Assembly: GCA_052168355.1 (NCBI GenBank)
Contig: JBQLZQ010000085.1
Coordinates: forward strand, 1-64,000
Length of the DNA stretch: 64,000 nucleotides
Direction: 5' to 3'
Source: JBQLZQ01 sp052168355
GTDB lineage: Bacteria; Pseudomonadota; Alphaproteobacteria; DSM-16000; Inquilinaceae
Shown here: positions 52,530 through 61,774 of the stretch, piece by piece
How positions within the stretch are numbered: the stretch's first letter is position 1
Layout: the number at the start of each line of letters is the position of its first letter
Translations under genes and position numbers: made by a program
Notes under the pieces: model-generated
Database searches by the model: none
Told to the model about the DNA's origin: nothing
The model's input: the letters and a program-made list of their open reading frames with translations, nothing else

Positions 52530-53369
52530 TTACCGCGTCGACGCCGCTTCCAGGTTGGTGATCGCGGCCAGGGCTTCCGCCTGCATCCGGGGAATGACCG
52601 CTTTCAGAATCTCGATCCGGTCGAACAGGTCCGGGTCGCTGGCCAGGGTCGCCCTCAAGCCCGCGCCAAAGGCTTTGCGCAATTCCGTACCGATGTTGAA
52701 CTTCGACACCCGCGTCTGCCGGGCCAGCATCCGGCGGGTGGCGACCGGGATGCCGCTGCCGCCATGCAGGACCAGGGGGCAGCCGGTGACCGCCTCGATG
52801 GCCCGGACGGACGCGAGGTCGATGTCGGCGCCCTGCTCCTGCTGCAGGTGAATGTTGCCGACGGAGATCGCCAGCGCATCGACGCCGGTCTCGCGGACGA
52901 ACCGCTCCGCCTCGCCCGGATCGGTGCCCGTCGAGCGGGCGCCGCCGGCATAGCCGACGATGCCGACCTCGCCCTCCACCGACACGCCCGCCGCCCGGGC
53001 CAGATCCACGATCTCGGCGGTGTGCCGGATGTTCTCGATGATGGGCAGCTTTGAGCCGTCGAACATGACCGAGGTGAAGCCGAAATCGATCCCCTCCCGG
53101 CATTCGTCCAGGGAGTAGGCGTGATCGATGTGACTGACGACCGGCACCCGGGCCTGGTCGGCCAATTGGCGGAACATGGCGCCCAGTACGCGCACCGGGG
53201 TGTGCTTCCGGCATCCGGGGCCGGCCTGCAGGATGACCGGCGCGTCGGCCTCCTCGGCCGCCTGGACAAAGGCGACCGCGTCCTCCCAGCCCAGCACGAC
53301 CAGGCCGGCAACGGCATAACCGCCGCGCATCGCCGGGTCCAGGACCTCCTTCAGCGTCGCGGCGGTCAT
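52530..53369 (-). CDS. Class II aldolase, probable inositol-pathway aldolase (IolJ-like)
   Basis: A 279-residue zinc-dependent class II fructose-bisphosphate-type aldolase. It has the metal-site motif VVSHIDHAYSLDECREGIDF, SVMFDGSKLP, GEVGIVGYAGG and LVLHGGSGIP. As the last gene of an iolD-iolC-iolB operon it most likely cleaves 5-dehydro-2-deoxyphosphogluconate, the IolJ step, giving dihydroxyacetone phosphate and malonate semialdehyde. A general FBP or tagatose-bisphosphate aldolase is the alternative. The gap from iolB is 28 bases. Confidence 0.82.
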   Translation of the reverse strand: MTAATLKEVLDPAMRGGYAVAGLVVLGWEDAVAFVQAAEEADAPVILQAGPGCRKHTPVRVLGAMFRQLADQARVPVVSHIDHAYSLDECREGIDFGFTSVMFDGSKLPIIENIRHTAEIVDLARAAGVSVEGEVGIVGYAGGARSTGTDPGEAERFVRETGVDALAISVGNIHLQQEQGADIDLASVRAIEAVTGCPLVLHGGSGIPVATRRMLARQTRVSKFNIGTELRKAFGAGLRATLASDPDLFDRIEILKAVIPRMQAEALAAITNLEAASTR

Positions 53370-53397
53370 CGGCTGCGCATGGCTCCGCCGGGGTGTG

Positions 53398-54240
53398 TCA
53401 CTTGAATTTCGCGATCATGTCCTTGATCCCGGGAATCGTCTCGATCTGGTAGGCGTGGGTCGGCTGGAAGTACTGAACCAGGGACCTTTGGCTGAGGCCG
53501 CCCAGGATGGTGAAATAATACATCTCGTAGCCGGGCGCCGCGACGCACGGGTGGTAACCCTTGTCGATGGAAATGGTCGACCCGTTGACGATGTGAAACG
53601 CCTCGCCCGGCTTGCCGTCCTCGCGCTGCAACAGCTGCATGCCAAAGCCGTGCGCGGGGCGGAACCGGAAATTGTAGACCTCGTCGTGGCGTGTCTCCTC
53701 GGGCACGCGGTCGGTGTCGTGCTTGTGCGGCGGGAACCCCGACCAGCCGCCGGCCCCGACCGTATACAGCTCCGATACCAGAAGGCGCCCCACCCGGTCC
53801 GCCTGCCTTTGACCCAGGATGTGCTTGATCTTGCGGTGGGTCTTGGTGTCGTCGGACCCGTACTGGACGAGATCGATATCGCCGGCGCGCACCGCGAACG
53901 GCTCGAAGACCTGGTCGCATCGCGCGCCGGCCACGAACACCTCCGCCGCCTCACCGGTGCAGACAAAGGCCGCGGCGGTACCGGACGGCACATAGACCCC
54001 CTCGGGTTCCCCGTCCCACACATCCACGCCCCGCCCGCCGATAGCGGCGTGGGCCTGGCCCTCGACATCGACGTCGACGGTTCCGGTGGCCGGCACGATG
54101 CAGGTCTCGTAGCCGGGGACCCGGTACGAGAACTCCTGATCCCGCTTCAGCTTGACGATGTTGAAATAGGTCAGCGGGACCCGGCTGTCGTTGGCATCGA
54201 CGATGGCCGCGTTGCCATTGTCAAACGGCGGAACGTGCAT
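53398..54240 (-). CDS. iolB: 5-deoxy-glucuronate isomerase
   Basis: A 280-residue double-cupin enzyme that converts 5-deoxyglucuronate to 5-dehydro-2-deoxygluconate in myo-inositol catabolism. Recognisable features are the metal-binding FPPHKHDTDRVPEETRHDEV region, GFGMQLLQREDG, and the second cupin motif with KGYHPCVAAPGYEMYYF. The ATG at 54240 overlaps the iolC 3' end by 20 bases, so translation is probably coupled. Confidence 0.92.
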   Translation of the reverse strand: MHVPPFDNGNAAIVDANDSRVPLTYFNIVKLKRDQEFSYRVPGYETCIVPATGTVDVDVEGQAHAAIGGRGVDVWDGEPEGVYVPSGTAAAFVCTGEAAEVFVAGARCDQVFEPFAVRAGDIDLVQYGSDDTKTHRKIKHILGQRQADRVGRLLVSELYTVGAGGWSGFPPHKHDTDRVPEETRHDEVYNFRFRPAHGFGMQLLQREDGKPGEAFHIVNGSTISIDKGYHPCVAAPGYEMYYFTILGGLSQRSLVQYFQPTHAYQIETIPGIKDMIAKFK

Positions 54241-55240
54241 GGCGATCCCTTTCCGGTTTCGGTGGTGACGACGGCGACGCCATGAAGGCGGCCAGATCGT
54301 CCGCGTCGGGCATCGATGAGGCACATCCGTTCCGCGACACGACGAGCCCCGCGGCGGCCGATCCCCGTTGGAGCGCGATGGCGAGATCCCGGCCGCGGGC
54401 CAGGGCCGCCATCATGCCGCCCATGAAGGCATCGCCGGCGCCGAACGGTTTGCGGACGGTCACGGGAACGATACCGGTCTCGATGACGTCGCCGCCGGCA
54501 AAGGTGACCGACCCTTTTTCGCCCATCTTGAAGACTGCGATGGCGCCGGAGCGCACGGCCAGCGCGCGCGCGAAAGCCGCGGCACCGCTGTGGGCCCCGG
54601 CCACGACGGCGAATTCCTCGTCATTGCCGACCACCATATCGCTGAGATCGATGGCGGCGCCATAGACAGTCCGGGCCTCCGCCGCCGACATCCAGGAATA
54701 GGGGCGATAGTCGAGATCGAGTACGGTCGCCACGCCGGCCGACCTGGCCCGCCGAAACGCCGACAGGACGGCCCCGCGTGACGGATCCCGGGCCAGCGCC
54801 GTTCCCGTGGCGATCAGGCCGCCGACCATGCCATAGTCGATGGCGGCGACATCGTCCTCCGAAAGCTCGAAGTCGGCCGCGCCATTGCGGTAGATGACGA
54901 CCTCGCAGTCGGTCGCGCGGGTTTCGGCCAGGGCCAGGGTGTTGCGGCTTTCGCCGCCGACCGCGCGGCACAGCGCCGTATCGACGCCGTATCGGTCGAG
55001 CGCCTTGCGGGTGAAGCGGCCGACCGGGTCGTCGGCCAGCGGCGACAGCACCGAGGCCGAAGATCCCAGACGTGCCAGGGCCACGGCGATGTTTCCGGCC
55101 GATCCGCCGACATCGGATCGGAACCGCACGGCATCCTCGATCTTGGCCCCTTCGGGTTCGGGGTAGAGATCGAGACCGGCGCGCCCGATGACGACAAACC
55201 GGTCGCGCCCGAGGCGCTCGAAGAACGGGGCGCGGTCCAC
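54221..55240 (-). CDS. iolC: 5-dehydro-2-deoxygluconokinase
   Basis: A 339-residue PfkB-family kinase that phosphorylates 5-dehydro-2-deoxygluconate. It begins near FVVIGRAGLDLYP, carries the GGSAGNIAVALARLG sugar-site motif, and has the C-terminal PfkB signature VRKPFGAGDAFMGG with the catalytic aspartate. The GTG at 55240 directly follows the iolD stop (55243-55245) and is preferred over an upstream ATG inside iolD. It overlaps iolB at its 3' end. Confidence 0.9.
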   Translation of the reverse strand: MDRAPFFERLGRDRFVVIGRAGLDLYPEPEGAKIEDAVRFRSDVGGSAGNIAVALARLGSSASVLSPLADDPVGRFTRKALDRYGVDTALCRAVGGESRNTLALAETRATDCEVVIYRNGAADFELSEDDVAAIDYGMVGGLIATGTALARDPSRGAVLSAFRRARSAGVATVLDLDYRPYSWMSAAEARTVYGAAIDLSDMVVGNDEEFAVVAGAHSGAAAFARALAVRSGAIAVFKMGEKGSVTFAGGDVIETGIVPVTVRKPFGAGDAFMGGMMAALARGRDLAIALQRGSAAAGLVVSRNGCASSMPDADDLAAFMASPSSPPKPERDRHARSAV

Positions 55241-55242
55241 CG

Positions 55243-57102
55243 CTAGACGCCGGGCCTCTGGCGGCTGCGGCCGGCTTCCCATTCCTCCCTGGCATCGCGG
55301 ACGGCGGCGCTCTCGGATGTTTCCGGCAGGCCGACTTCCCACCAGGCGTGCCCCTCGGCCGTCCAGCCCTCATGGGCGTCGACCTTCAGGGAAATGACAT
55401 AGGTGCGGTCGGCTTCCTTGGCCCGGCCGAACGCCTCTGTCAACTCAGCGACGCTTTCGACCGTCTCGGCGATGGCGCCCATGGCCCGCGCATGGGCCTC
55501 GAAATCGACGGCGAACGGCGGCACGGCCAGATTGCAGTCGGCGATGAGATTGTTGAACGGCGCGTTGCCGGTATTGACCTGCAATTTGTTGATGACGGCA
55601 AATCCGCCATTGTCGCAGACGACGACGATCAGCTTCTTGCCGGTCAGGACGGAGGAGTAGATGTCCGAGTTCATGAGCAGATAGGACCCGTCGCCGACCA
55701 GGACGATGGTGTCGCTGTCCGGTTCCGTCTCGGCCTGGGCGATCCGCGCGCCCCAGCCGCCGGCGATCTCATAGCCCATGCAGGAAAAGCCGAACTCGAC
55801 GTCCACCGTGCCCACCGACTTGGTCCGCCAGTTGGCCGTCACCTCCGCCGGCAGGCCGCCGGCCGCCGTGACCACCCGGTCGCGCGCGTCGCACAGCCCG
55901 TTGACCGCGCCCACCACCTGCGCATAGGACAAGGGCCGGTTGCCGGGGCGAATGTTGCCGTCGATATAGTCCTGCCAGGCTTGACGTTCCCGCTTTGCCT
56001 CGTCGGCCCAACCCTTGTCGGCGGCATGGCCGCCCAGGGCGTCCGTCAGCTGCCCGAGCACCAGCTTGGCGTCGCCGACCACGGGCAGCGACAGGTGCTT
56101 GCCGGCATCGTGCCGGGCGACATTGACGGACACGAGCCGCGCGCCGCTGTCGAACACGGTCCATGATCCGGTGGTGAAATCCTGCAGGCGGGTGCCGATC
56201 GCCAGCACCAGGTCCGCCCGCCCGGCGATGTCGTTGGCGGCGTTCGATCCGGTGGTCCCGATCGGACCGACGTTGAGCGGATGATCGCAGGTCAGGTTGG
56301 CGCGCCCGGCGATGGTCTCCACCACCGGAATGGCATGGGTTTCGGCGAAGGCCGCAAGCTCGGCGGCGGCAAGGCTGTACTGAACCCCGCCGCCGGCGAT
56401 GATCACCGGGCGCTTGGCCGCCTTCAGCAGCTCTGCCGCCGCCGCGACCTCGTCCTCGTCGGCCTTCTGCCGCCGGATGCGGTGGGTTCTGGGCTCGAAG
56501 AAGCTGTCGGGGTAGTCGTAGGCCCAGCCCTGAACGTCCTGTGGCAACCCCAGGAACGCCGGCCCGCAATCGGCCGGATCCAGCATGGTGGCGATCGCGG
56601 CGGGCAGCGACTGGATAATCTGCGCGGGGTGGGTGATGCGGTCCCAGTACCGGGACACCGACCGGAACCCGTCATTGACGGAAATCGTCGGGTCTCCGAA
56701 ATGCTCCACCTGCTGGAGCACCGGATCGGGGAGGCGGGTTGCATAGGTATCGCCGCCGAGAAGCAGAACCGGCAGGCGGTTGGCGTGGGCGAGTGCCGCC
56801 GACGTCATCATGTTGACGGTGCCCGGCCCCGCCGACGCGGTCGCGAACATAAAGCGCCGGCGCAGTTTCTGCTTGGCATAGGCGGCCGCGGCCATGGCCA
56901 TGGATTGCTCGTTCTGACCGCGCCACAGGGGCAGCTCCTCGCGATGGCGGTAAAGCGCCTCGCCAAGGCAGGTCACGTTGCCGTGGCCAAAGATCGCAAA
57001 CCCGCCGCCGCAAAGCCGTACCGTGTCGCCGTCCAGTTCGATGAACTGGTTTGCCAGATGCCGCACAAGCGCCTGGGTCATCGTCAAACGCGTGGTCTTC
57101 AT
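55243..57102 (-). CDS. iolD: 3D-(3,5/4)-trihydroxycyclohexane-1,2-dione hydrolase
   Basis: A 619-residue thiamine-diphosphate enzyme that opens the inositol-derived ring. It has the N-terminal pyrimidine domain (GQNEQSMAMAAAAYAKQ, ASAGPGTVNMMT), a central domain, and the C-terminal ThDP motif GDGSYLLMNSDIYSSVLTGK. The ATG at 57102 (MKTTRLTMTQ) is preferred over one at 57114. It is the first gene of the minus-strand iol operon and lies 136 bases from a perfect LacI-type palindrome at 57238-57253. Confidence 0.92.
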   Translation of the reverse strand: MKTTRLTMTQALVRHLANQFIELDGDTVRLCGGGFAIFGHGNVTCLGEALYRHREELPLWRGQNEQSMAMAAAAYAKQKLRRRFMFATASAGPGTVNMMTSAALAHANRLPVLLLGGDTYATRLPDPVLQQVEHFGDPTISVNDGFRSVSRYWDRITHPAQIIQSLPAAIATMLDPADCGPAFLGLPQDVQGWAYDYPDSFFEPRTHRIRRQKADEDEVAAAAELLKAAKRPVIIAGGGVQYSLAAAELAAFAETHAIPVVETIAGRANLTCDHPLNVGPIGTTGSNAANDIAGRADLVLAIGTRLQDFTTGSWTVFDSGARLVSVNVARHDAGKHLSLPVVGDAKLVLGQLTDALGGHAADKGWADEAKRERQAWQDYIDGNIRPGNRPLSYAQVVGAVNGLCDARDRVVTAAGGLPAEVTANWRTKSVGTVDVEFGFSCMGYEIAGGWGARIAQAETEPDSDTIVLVGDGSYLLMNSDIYSSVLTGKKLIVVVCDNGGFAVINKLQVNTGNAPFNNLIADCNLAVPPFAVDFEAHARAMGAIAETVESVAELTEAFGRAKEADRTYVISLKVDAHEGWTAEGHAWWEVGLPETSESAAVRDAREEWEAGRSRQRPGV

Positions 57103-57237
57103 CGTCCCATCCATACCGTCCGAGAATGCGCCCCATGGTGCCGGGGACGCCGCCGCCGGCGCGCTGTCGACCCGCGCCGTTTCGCCAAAAGCACGCTTCC
57201 CCCGCCCAGTGGTTCATGTTACCCGTATGGCCGGTGA

Positions 57238-57253
57238 TTGCAAGCGCTTGCAA
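57238..57253. promoter_or_regulatory. LacI-type operator of the inositol cluster, site 1
   Basis: TTGCAAGCGCTTGCAA is a perfect 16-bp palindrome with a CG centre. It lies between the divergent iolD operon (start 57102) and the iolE/iolI-like gene (start 57367), and could control both. Two close variants flank the importer genes at 59.4-59.6 kb. Confidence 0.8.
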
Positions 57254-57366
57254 GGGGAAGGCGGGGCGACTGCGAAGGCTGGAGGTCAACTGCGGTATCG
57301 CCGCCGCGAGCGTTCCGACGTAATCAAAGGCCGGTTCGATGTCAGCGATGTTTAAGGAGGCGTGAG

Positions 57367-58263
57367 ATGACCATTCCCATCGGCAACGCGCCCTGTTCCT
57401 GGGGTGTGGAATTTCCCGACGATCCGCGCAACCCGCCCTGGGAGCGGGTGCTGGACGAGGCCCGCGACGCCGGCTATCGCGGCATCGAACTGGGGCCGAT
57501 CGGCTATCTGCCGGAGGACCCCGGCCTTTTGGCCGACGCGCTGGCCAAACGGGATCTGACCCTGACGGCGGGCGTGCTGTTCCGCCCCTTGCACGATCCC
57601 GGCGCCTGGGACTCCGTCCTGGACGCCACCCACAGGACCGCCCGCAGCCTCAAGGCCCATGGGGCCGAGCATTTCGTCATCATCGATTCCATCGCCGCCT
57701 TTCGGGTCCCCACGGCGGGACGGCCCGACGAGGCCAAGCGTCTGTCCAGCGGGGACTGGCACGGGATGGTCGGGCGGCTTCGCGACGTGGCGCGGATCGC
57801 CACCGAAGAGTACGGCCTGACCGCGTCGATCCACGCCCACACCGCCGGCTGCATCGAGTTCCTCGACGAAATCGACCGGGTTCTGGACGAGGTCGACGAG
57901 AGCATCCTGAAACTGTGCATCGACACCGGCCATTGCGTCTATGCCGGGTACGATCCGGTGGCCCAATACCGCGAGCATTGGCAGCGGTCGCCCTACCTGC
58001 ACTTCAAGGACATCGACGGGGCGGTGAAGGAAAAGGCGGTCGCCAACCGGACCGGGTTCTACGACGCCTGCGCGCAGGGGATCTTCTGCACCCTGGGCGA
58101 GGGTCTGGTCGACTTCGCCGGGCTGAAGGCGGCCCTGGAGCATTTCGGGTATTCGGGCTGGGGAACGGTCGAACAGGATTGCGATCCGGCCGCCGGCAAT
58201 CCGGTGATCGACGATGCGCGGGCCAACGCCGTGTTCCTCAAGACCGCCGGTATCGCCGCCTGA
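57367..58263 (+). CDS. Sugar phosphate isomerase/epimerase-type TIM barrel, IolE/IolI-like
   Basis: A 298-residue AP-endonuclease-2-fold protein. It begins IPIGNAPCSWGVEFPDDP and contains GYRGIELGPIGYLP, SIHAHTAGCIEF, LCIDTGHCVYAG and PYLHFKDIDG, which supply the expected metal-binding His, Asp and Glu residues. In inositol clusters such proteins act as inosose dehydratase (IolE) or inosose isomerase (IolI). The short ISGNAPCSWG-type start is closer to the IolI/IolE-like group, and I cannot separate the two. A strong AAGGAGG ribosome site precedes the ATG at 57367. Confidence 0.8.
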   Translation: MTIPIGNAPCSWGVEFPDDPRNPPWERVLDEARDAGYRGIELGPIGYLPEDPGLLADALAKRDLTLTAGVLFRPLHDPGAWDSVLDATHRTARSLKAHGAEHFVIIDSIAAFRVPTAGRPDEAKRLSSGDWHGMVGRLRDVARIATEEYGLTASIHAHTAGCIEFLDEIDRVLDEVDESILKLCIDTGHCVYAGYDPVAQYREHWQRSPYLHFKDIDGAVKEKAVANRTGFYDACAQGIFCTLGEGLVDFAGLKAALEHFGYSGWGTVEQDCDPAAGNPVIDDARANAVFLKTAGIAA

Positions 58264-58321
58264 GCGGCGGGCTTCGGCGGGACCATCGGTTCCGCCAGCC
58301 GGTCCTGGCATGTCTGCACAA

Positions 58322-58349
58322 AAAAGCCCGCCGAGCTTGGCGGGCTTTT
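58322..58349. terminator. Bidirectional intrinsic terminator
   Basis: An 11-bp stem (AAAAGCCCGCC and GGCGGGCTTTT) with a 6-base loop. Flanking A and T runs make it work on both strands. It lies between the convergent iolE/iolI-like gene (ends 58263) and the binding-protein gene (ends 58368). Confidence 0.9.
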
Positions 58350-58367
58350 GAGGTCTGAGCGCCTGAC

Positions 58368-59399
58368 CTATTGGCAGAGCGCCGGAGGATCTTCGGTAAC
58401 GCCGGCGCAGATGCGGTCTTGGGTCGACCAGCCCACATCGACGGTCTTGTCGAGATTGGTGCGATCGATCCGCTCGACCGGGAGCAGCACGGCATCGAGC
58501 TCGACGCCCTGGGGGCCCTTGTCGAACTTGATCGCGCCGGGAACCTCTTCGCCCTGGGCGAGGGCCAGGGCGACCGTCGCCGCCGTCTGTCCAAGCTCAT
58601 AGGCGTTCTTCCAGATGGTGAAGGTCTGCTGGCCGCGCGCGATACGGTTGAGCGCGCCCGGTGCTCCATCCTGCCCGGAGATCGGGATCAGCATGCCCTG
58701 CTCTTCGAGAGCCTTGGACACGCCGCTCGCCATGCCATCGTTCATGACCATGACGGCGTCGATGTCGTTGTTGTTGGCGGTCAGCATCTGCTCGATGACG
58801 TTCTTGGCGGTCTCGGGACGCCAGTCATCGACGAACTGCTCGCCGATCACGGTAATCTCGCCGGAATCGATCATCGGCTGCATCTTTTCCATGAATGCGC
58901 CGAACATCTGATGGGTGTTGGGGTCGCCGTCATCGCCCTTGATCAGGGCATAATTGCCCGCGGGCGCCACCTCGAGCATGCCTTCGGCCAGAGCATTACC
59001 CACCGAACGCGCATCGAACGACGTGTAGAAAACACCCGGCACCTCGATGATCTGATCATAGGCGATCACCGGAATGCCCTCGGCCAGGACCTGCGTCACG
59101 GCCGGGCCGACCGCATCCGCGACCCCCGACATGACGATCAGGACATCCGCGCCCCGGGTGACCAGATTCTCGATATCGGCAACCGACTTCTCGGCGGAAA
59201 AATTGGCATCGGCGGAGATGTACTCCGCCCCGGCTTTCTCGATCACGTCCTTCATGCCGGCTTCGTCGATCTTCCAGCGTTCGTCGGCAAACTTGAACCA
59301 GCTTACGCCGACCGTGATGGGGTCCTGGGCCAGCCCGGGTCCGGCGAAACCGCCGGCCAGCACGGTGGCTGTCGCCAGCGTTCTTACGAGTGATCGCAT
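58368..59399 (-). CDS. Sugar ABC transporter substrate-binding protein (XylF/IbpA-like)
   Basis: A 343-residue periplasmic binding protein. A signal peptide ends near GPGLAQD, and the body begins ITVGVSWFKFADERWKIDE. The VLIVMSGVADAVGPAV, IPVIAYDQII and VMVMNDGMASGVSKAL segments resemble xylose-binding protein XylF. It is divergent from its permease and ATPase genes, and two LacI-type operators lie in the shared 351-base region. The iol context makes inositol, or a related cyclitol or sugar, the likely ligand. Confidence 0.87.
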   Translation of the reverse strand: MRSLVRTLATATVLAGGFAGPGLAQDPITVGVSWFKFADERWKIDEAGMKDVIEKAGAEYISADANFSAEKSVADIENLVTRGADVLIVMSGVADAVGPAVTQVLAEGIPVIAYDQIIEVPGVFYTSFDARSVGNALAEGMLEVAPAGNYALIKGDDGDPNTHQMFGAFMEKMQPMIDSGEITVIGEQFVDDWRPETAKNVIEQMLTANNNDIDAVMVMNDGMASGVSKALEEQGMLIPISGQDGAPGALNRIARGQQTFTIWKNAYELGQTAATVALALAQGEEVPGAIKFDKGPQGVELDAVLLPVERIDRTNLDKTVDVGWSTQDRICAGVTEDPPALCQ

Positions 59400-59451
59400 G
59401 AGTTCCTCCCGATTATTGCGTTCCTTTAAGCCTGCGCGCCCGAAATCCGAA

Positions 59452-59467
59452 TTGCAAGCGTTTGCAG
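59452..59467. promoter_or_regulatory. LacI-type operator of the inositol cluster, site 2
   Basis: TTGCAAGCGTTTGCAG matches site 1 at 14 of 16 positions and keeps the CG centre. It lies 53 bases upstream of the binding-protein start on the minus strand. Confidence 0.75.
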
Positions 59468-59622
59468 TGTAGGGGTGGGGTCCTCGACAAGTCAAATGTC
59501 TCCTTTGGTAGAAATGGTCTCCAACATGGTTTGATTGGTAATAATCAGACAAATAGGCAGTCGACCAGCGTCGAATCGCCTCATAAAGCGGCCCGCGGGA
59601 TAGCGCGTCAAGGGCTTGAGCG

Positions 59623-59638
59623 TTGCAAGCCTTTGCGA
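59623..59638. promoter_or_regulatory. LacI-type operator of the inositol cluster, site 3
   Basis: TTGCAAGCCTTTGCGA matches site 1 at 13 of 16 positions. It lies 113 bases upstream of the permease start on the plus strand. It is the weakest of the three sites. Confidence 0.6.
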
Positions 59639-59750
59639 CATGCTTTAAGGATTCGAAGCCTGTCGGACTCGGTGCGCCAAATTGCATGGCGCCAGCCGCG
59701 CACCAAAGACGCGGTCGTTGGGACAGTCGCAGGGGGGGAGGGGACGTGCC

Positions 59751-60962
59751 ATGGCGGTGACGGAGCAGACATCCGTGACGGGCAGATTGCGGCGGTGGAC
59801 CGCGATCGCCGATCTCGATCTTCGACTGCTGTCGATGATCGGCGCTCTTCTCGCCATCTGGCTGTTTTTCGATTTCGTTTCCGGCGGTATCTTTCTGTCG
59901 CCCCGTAATCTTTGGAACCTGTCGGTGCAGACCAGCGTGGTGGCTCTGATCGCCACCGGCATGGTTCTGATCATTGTGTCCCGGAACATCGATTTGTCGG
60001 TCGGGTCGTTGCTGGCCTTTCTGGGGCTCCTCGGTGGCTTCATCCAGTCGGAGGTTCTCCCGCTGGAGGGAGCCAACAGCTGGTGGATCTCCATGCTGGT
60101 GATGGTCGCGGCCGGTGCCGTTCTGGGAGCCACCCAGGGCGCGATCATCGCCACCCTGTCGGTGCCGGCGTTCGTCGTCACCCTGGGCGGACTGATGTTT
60201 TTCCGCGGCGCGGGCTGGATGTTCACCCAGGGCCGTACGATCACGCCTCTGGACACCACCTACAGCCAGATCAGCGGTTCGATCGGCGAATCGTGGAGCT
60301 GGGTGGTTGGCATCATCTGCTTTTCGGTGCTGGCCGCCGTGACCTTTTGGAAGCGTTCCAACCGCGCAAAGCTCGGGTTTCCCGTCAAACCAATGGCGAT
60401 GGAACTCGGCATGCTGGGGGTCTGGGGCCTGCTGATCGCCGCGTTCGTCGCCACGATGAACGCCTACGACTTTCCCCGCTCCGAGGATGGCCGCGGCATT
60501 CCGGTGCCGGTTCTCATTCTGATCGTGGTCTCCGCCATCATGATCTATGTCGCCAACATGACCCGTTTCGGGCGCTACGTGTATGGCTATGGCGGCAACC
60601 CGGAATCGGCCCAGCTGGCCGGTATCAACGTCAAGAAGCTCGTCATCACCAGCTTTGCGCTCATCGGCGCGCTGACGGCCGTCGGGGCGATGATCACCAC
60701 GGCCAGGCTGAACGCCGCGCCGCTCACCATCGGGCAGCTTCTCGAACTGCAGGTGATTGCGGCGGCGGTCATCGGCGGGACGTCGCTTGCCGGCGGTGTC
60801 GGGACCATTGTCGGCGCCTTGATCGGCGCGCTGCTGATGCAGTCCCTGCAAAACGGCATGGTTCTGATCGGCATCGACAGCGCGCCACAGCAGATGATCA
60901 TGGCCGGTGTCCTGATTTTCGCGGTCTGGTTCGACGTTATCTATCAGCGTCGACGCCGCTAA
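59751..60962 (+). CDS. Sugar ABC transporter permease (XylH-like)
   Basis: A 403-residue inner-membrane permease with about 10-12 hydrophobic segments. The IVSRNIDLSVGSLLAF motif lies near residue 80, and GGTSLAGGVGTIVGALIGALL near the C-terminus. It has the longer central region typical of XylH rather than RbsC. An unusually G-rich ribosome site precedes the ATG at 59751. It is followed by a single-domain ATPase after 23 bases. Confidence 0.9.
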   Translation: MAVTEQTSVTGRLRRWTAIADLDLRLLSMIGALLAIWLFFDFVSGGIFLSPRNLWNLSVQTSVVALIATGMVLIIVSRNIDLSVGSLLAFLGLLGGFIQSEVLPLEGANSWWISMLVMVAAGAVLGATQGAIIATLSVPAFVVTLGGLMFFRGAGWMFTQGRTITPLDTTYSQISGSIGESWSWVVGIICFSVLAAVTFWKRSNRAKLGFPVKPMAMELGMLGVWGLLIAAFVATMNAYDFPRSEDGRGIPVPVLILIVVSAIMIYVANMTRFGRYVYGYGGNPESAQLAGINVKKLVITSFALIGALTAVGAMITTARLNAAPLTIGQLLELQVIAAAVIGGTSLAGGVGTIVGALIGALLMQSLQNGMVLIGIDSAPQQMIMAGVLIFAVWFDVIYQRRRR

Positions 60963-60985
60963 GAGGTCGAACGGAGGATACGGCC

Positions 60986-61774
60986 ATGCAGCAGGTCCGG
61001 GAACCGATCGTGCAGATGCGCAATATTCAAAAGCGCTTCGGCGGCGTCCATGCGGTCGACGGCATGAGCGTCGATATCTATCCCGGCGAGGTTCTGGGCC
61101 TGCTGGGCCATAACGGCGCCGGCAAGTCGACCCTGGTCAAGATCCTGTCCGGCGCCTATCCGATCGATTCCGGCGAGATCCGGATCGCCGGCGAGGTGGC
61201 GTCCATCGAAACGCCGCGCGACGCCAAGGCCTACGGGATCGAAACCATCTATCAGACGCTGGCGTTGGCCGACAATTTGGCCACCCCGGCCAACATCTTC
61301 TTCGGTCGGGAAATCCTGACGCGGTTCGGCGCGCTCGACGAGGCGGCGATGGAGCACGCCACCATCAATGTCATGAAGCGCCTCAACCCGAACTTCCGGA
61401 ACTTCCACGACCCGGTGAGCAACCTGTCCGGCGGTCAGCGCCAGTCCGTGGCCATTGCCCGGACTCTGCAGTTCAATGCCCGCATCATCATCATGGACGA
61501 ACCGACCGCGGCGCTCGGCCCCCACGAAACCCAGATGGTCGCCAACCTGATCAAGAACCTCAAGGCCGAAGGCATCGCCATCGTCATGATCAGCCATGAT
61601 CTGCACGATGTCTTCGACCTTGCCGACCGTATCAGCGTGATGAAGAACGGGCGCCATGTCTGGACCGGCCTGATCGACGATACGGACAAGGACGAGGTCC
61701 TGCAGATGATCATCCTTGGCAAACTGCCGGACGGGTCCTACGCCCCTGGGATCATCAGTGAGACCACGCAGTAG
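60986..61774 (+). CDS. Sugar ABC transporter ATP-binding protein, single domain (FrcA-like)
   Basis: A 262-residue ABC ATPase with Walker A GHNGAGKST at residues 41-49, signature LSGGQRQSVAIAR and Walker B IIIMDEPTAALG. Unlike the 515-residue RbsA/XylG proteins it has only one ABC domain, like rhizobial FrcA, so it must act as a homodimer. It serves the XylH-like permease just upstream. Its last 17 bases overlap the start of the FG-GAP protein gene. Confidence 0.9.
   Translation: MQQVREPIVQMRNIQKRFGGVHAVDGMSVDIYPGEVLGLLGHNGAGKSTLVKILSGAYPIDSGEIRIAGEVASIETPRDAKAYGIETIYQTLALADNLATPANIFFGREILTRFGALDEAAMEHATINVMKRLNPNFRNFHDPVSNLSGGQRQSVAIARTLQFNARIIIMDEPTAALGPHETQMVANLIKNLKAEGIAIVMISHDLHDVFDLADRISVMKNGRHVWTGLIDDTDKDEVLQMIILGKLPDGSYAPGIISETTQ

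Larger units (their letters stand above)
59400..59750. other. Divergent regulatory region of the inositol-cluster importer
   Basis: This 351-base region between the binding-protein gene and the permease gene has no gene. It holds two 16-bp LacI-type sites at 59452-59467 and 59623-59638 and a TCAAGGGCTTGA-like short inverted repeat just before the second. A GGGGGGGAGGGG ribosome site for the permease lies at its end. Separate operators suggest independent control of the two directions. Confidence 0.7.
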
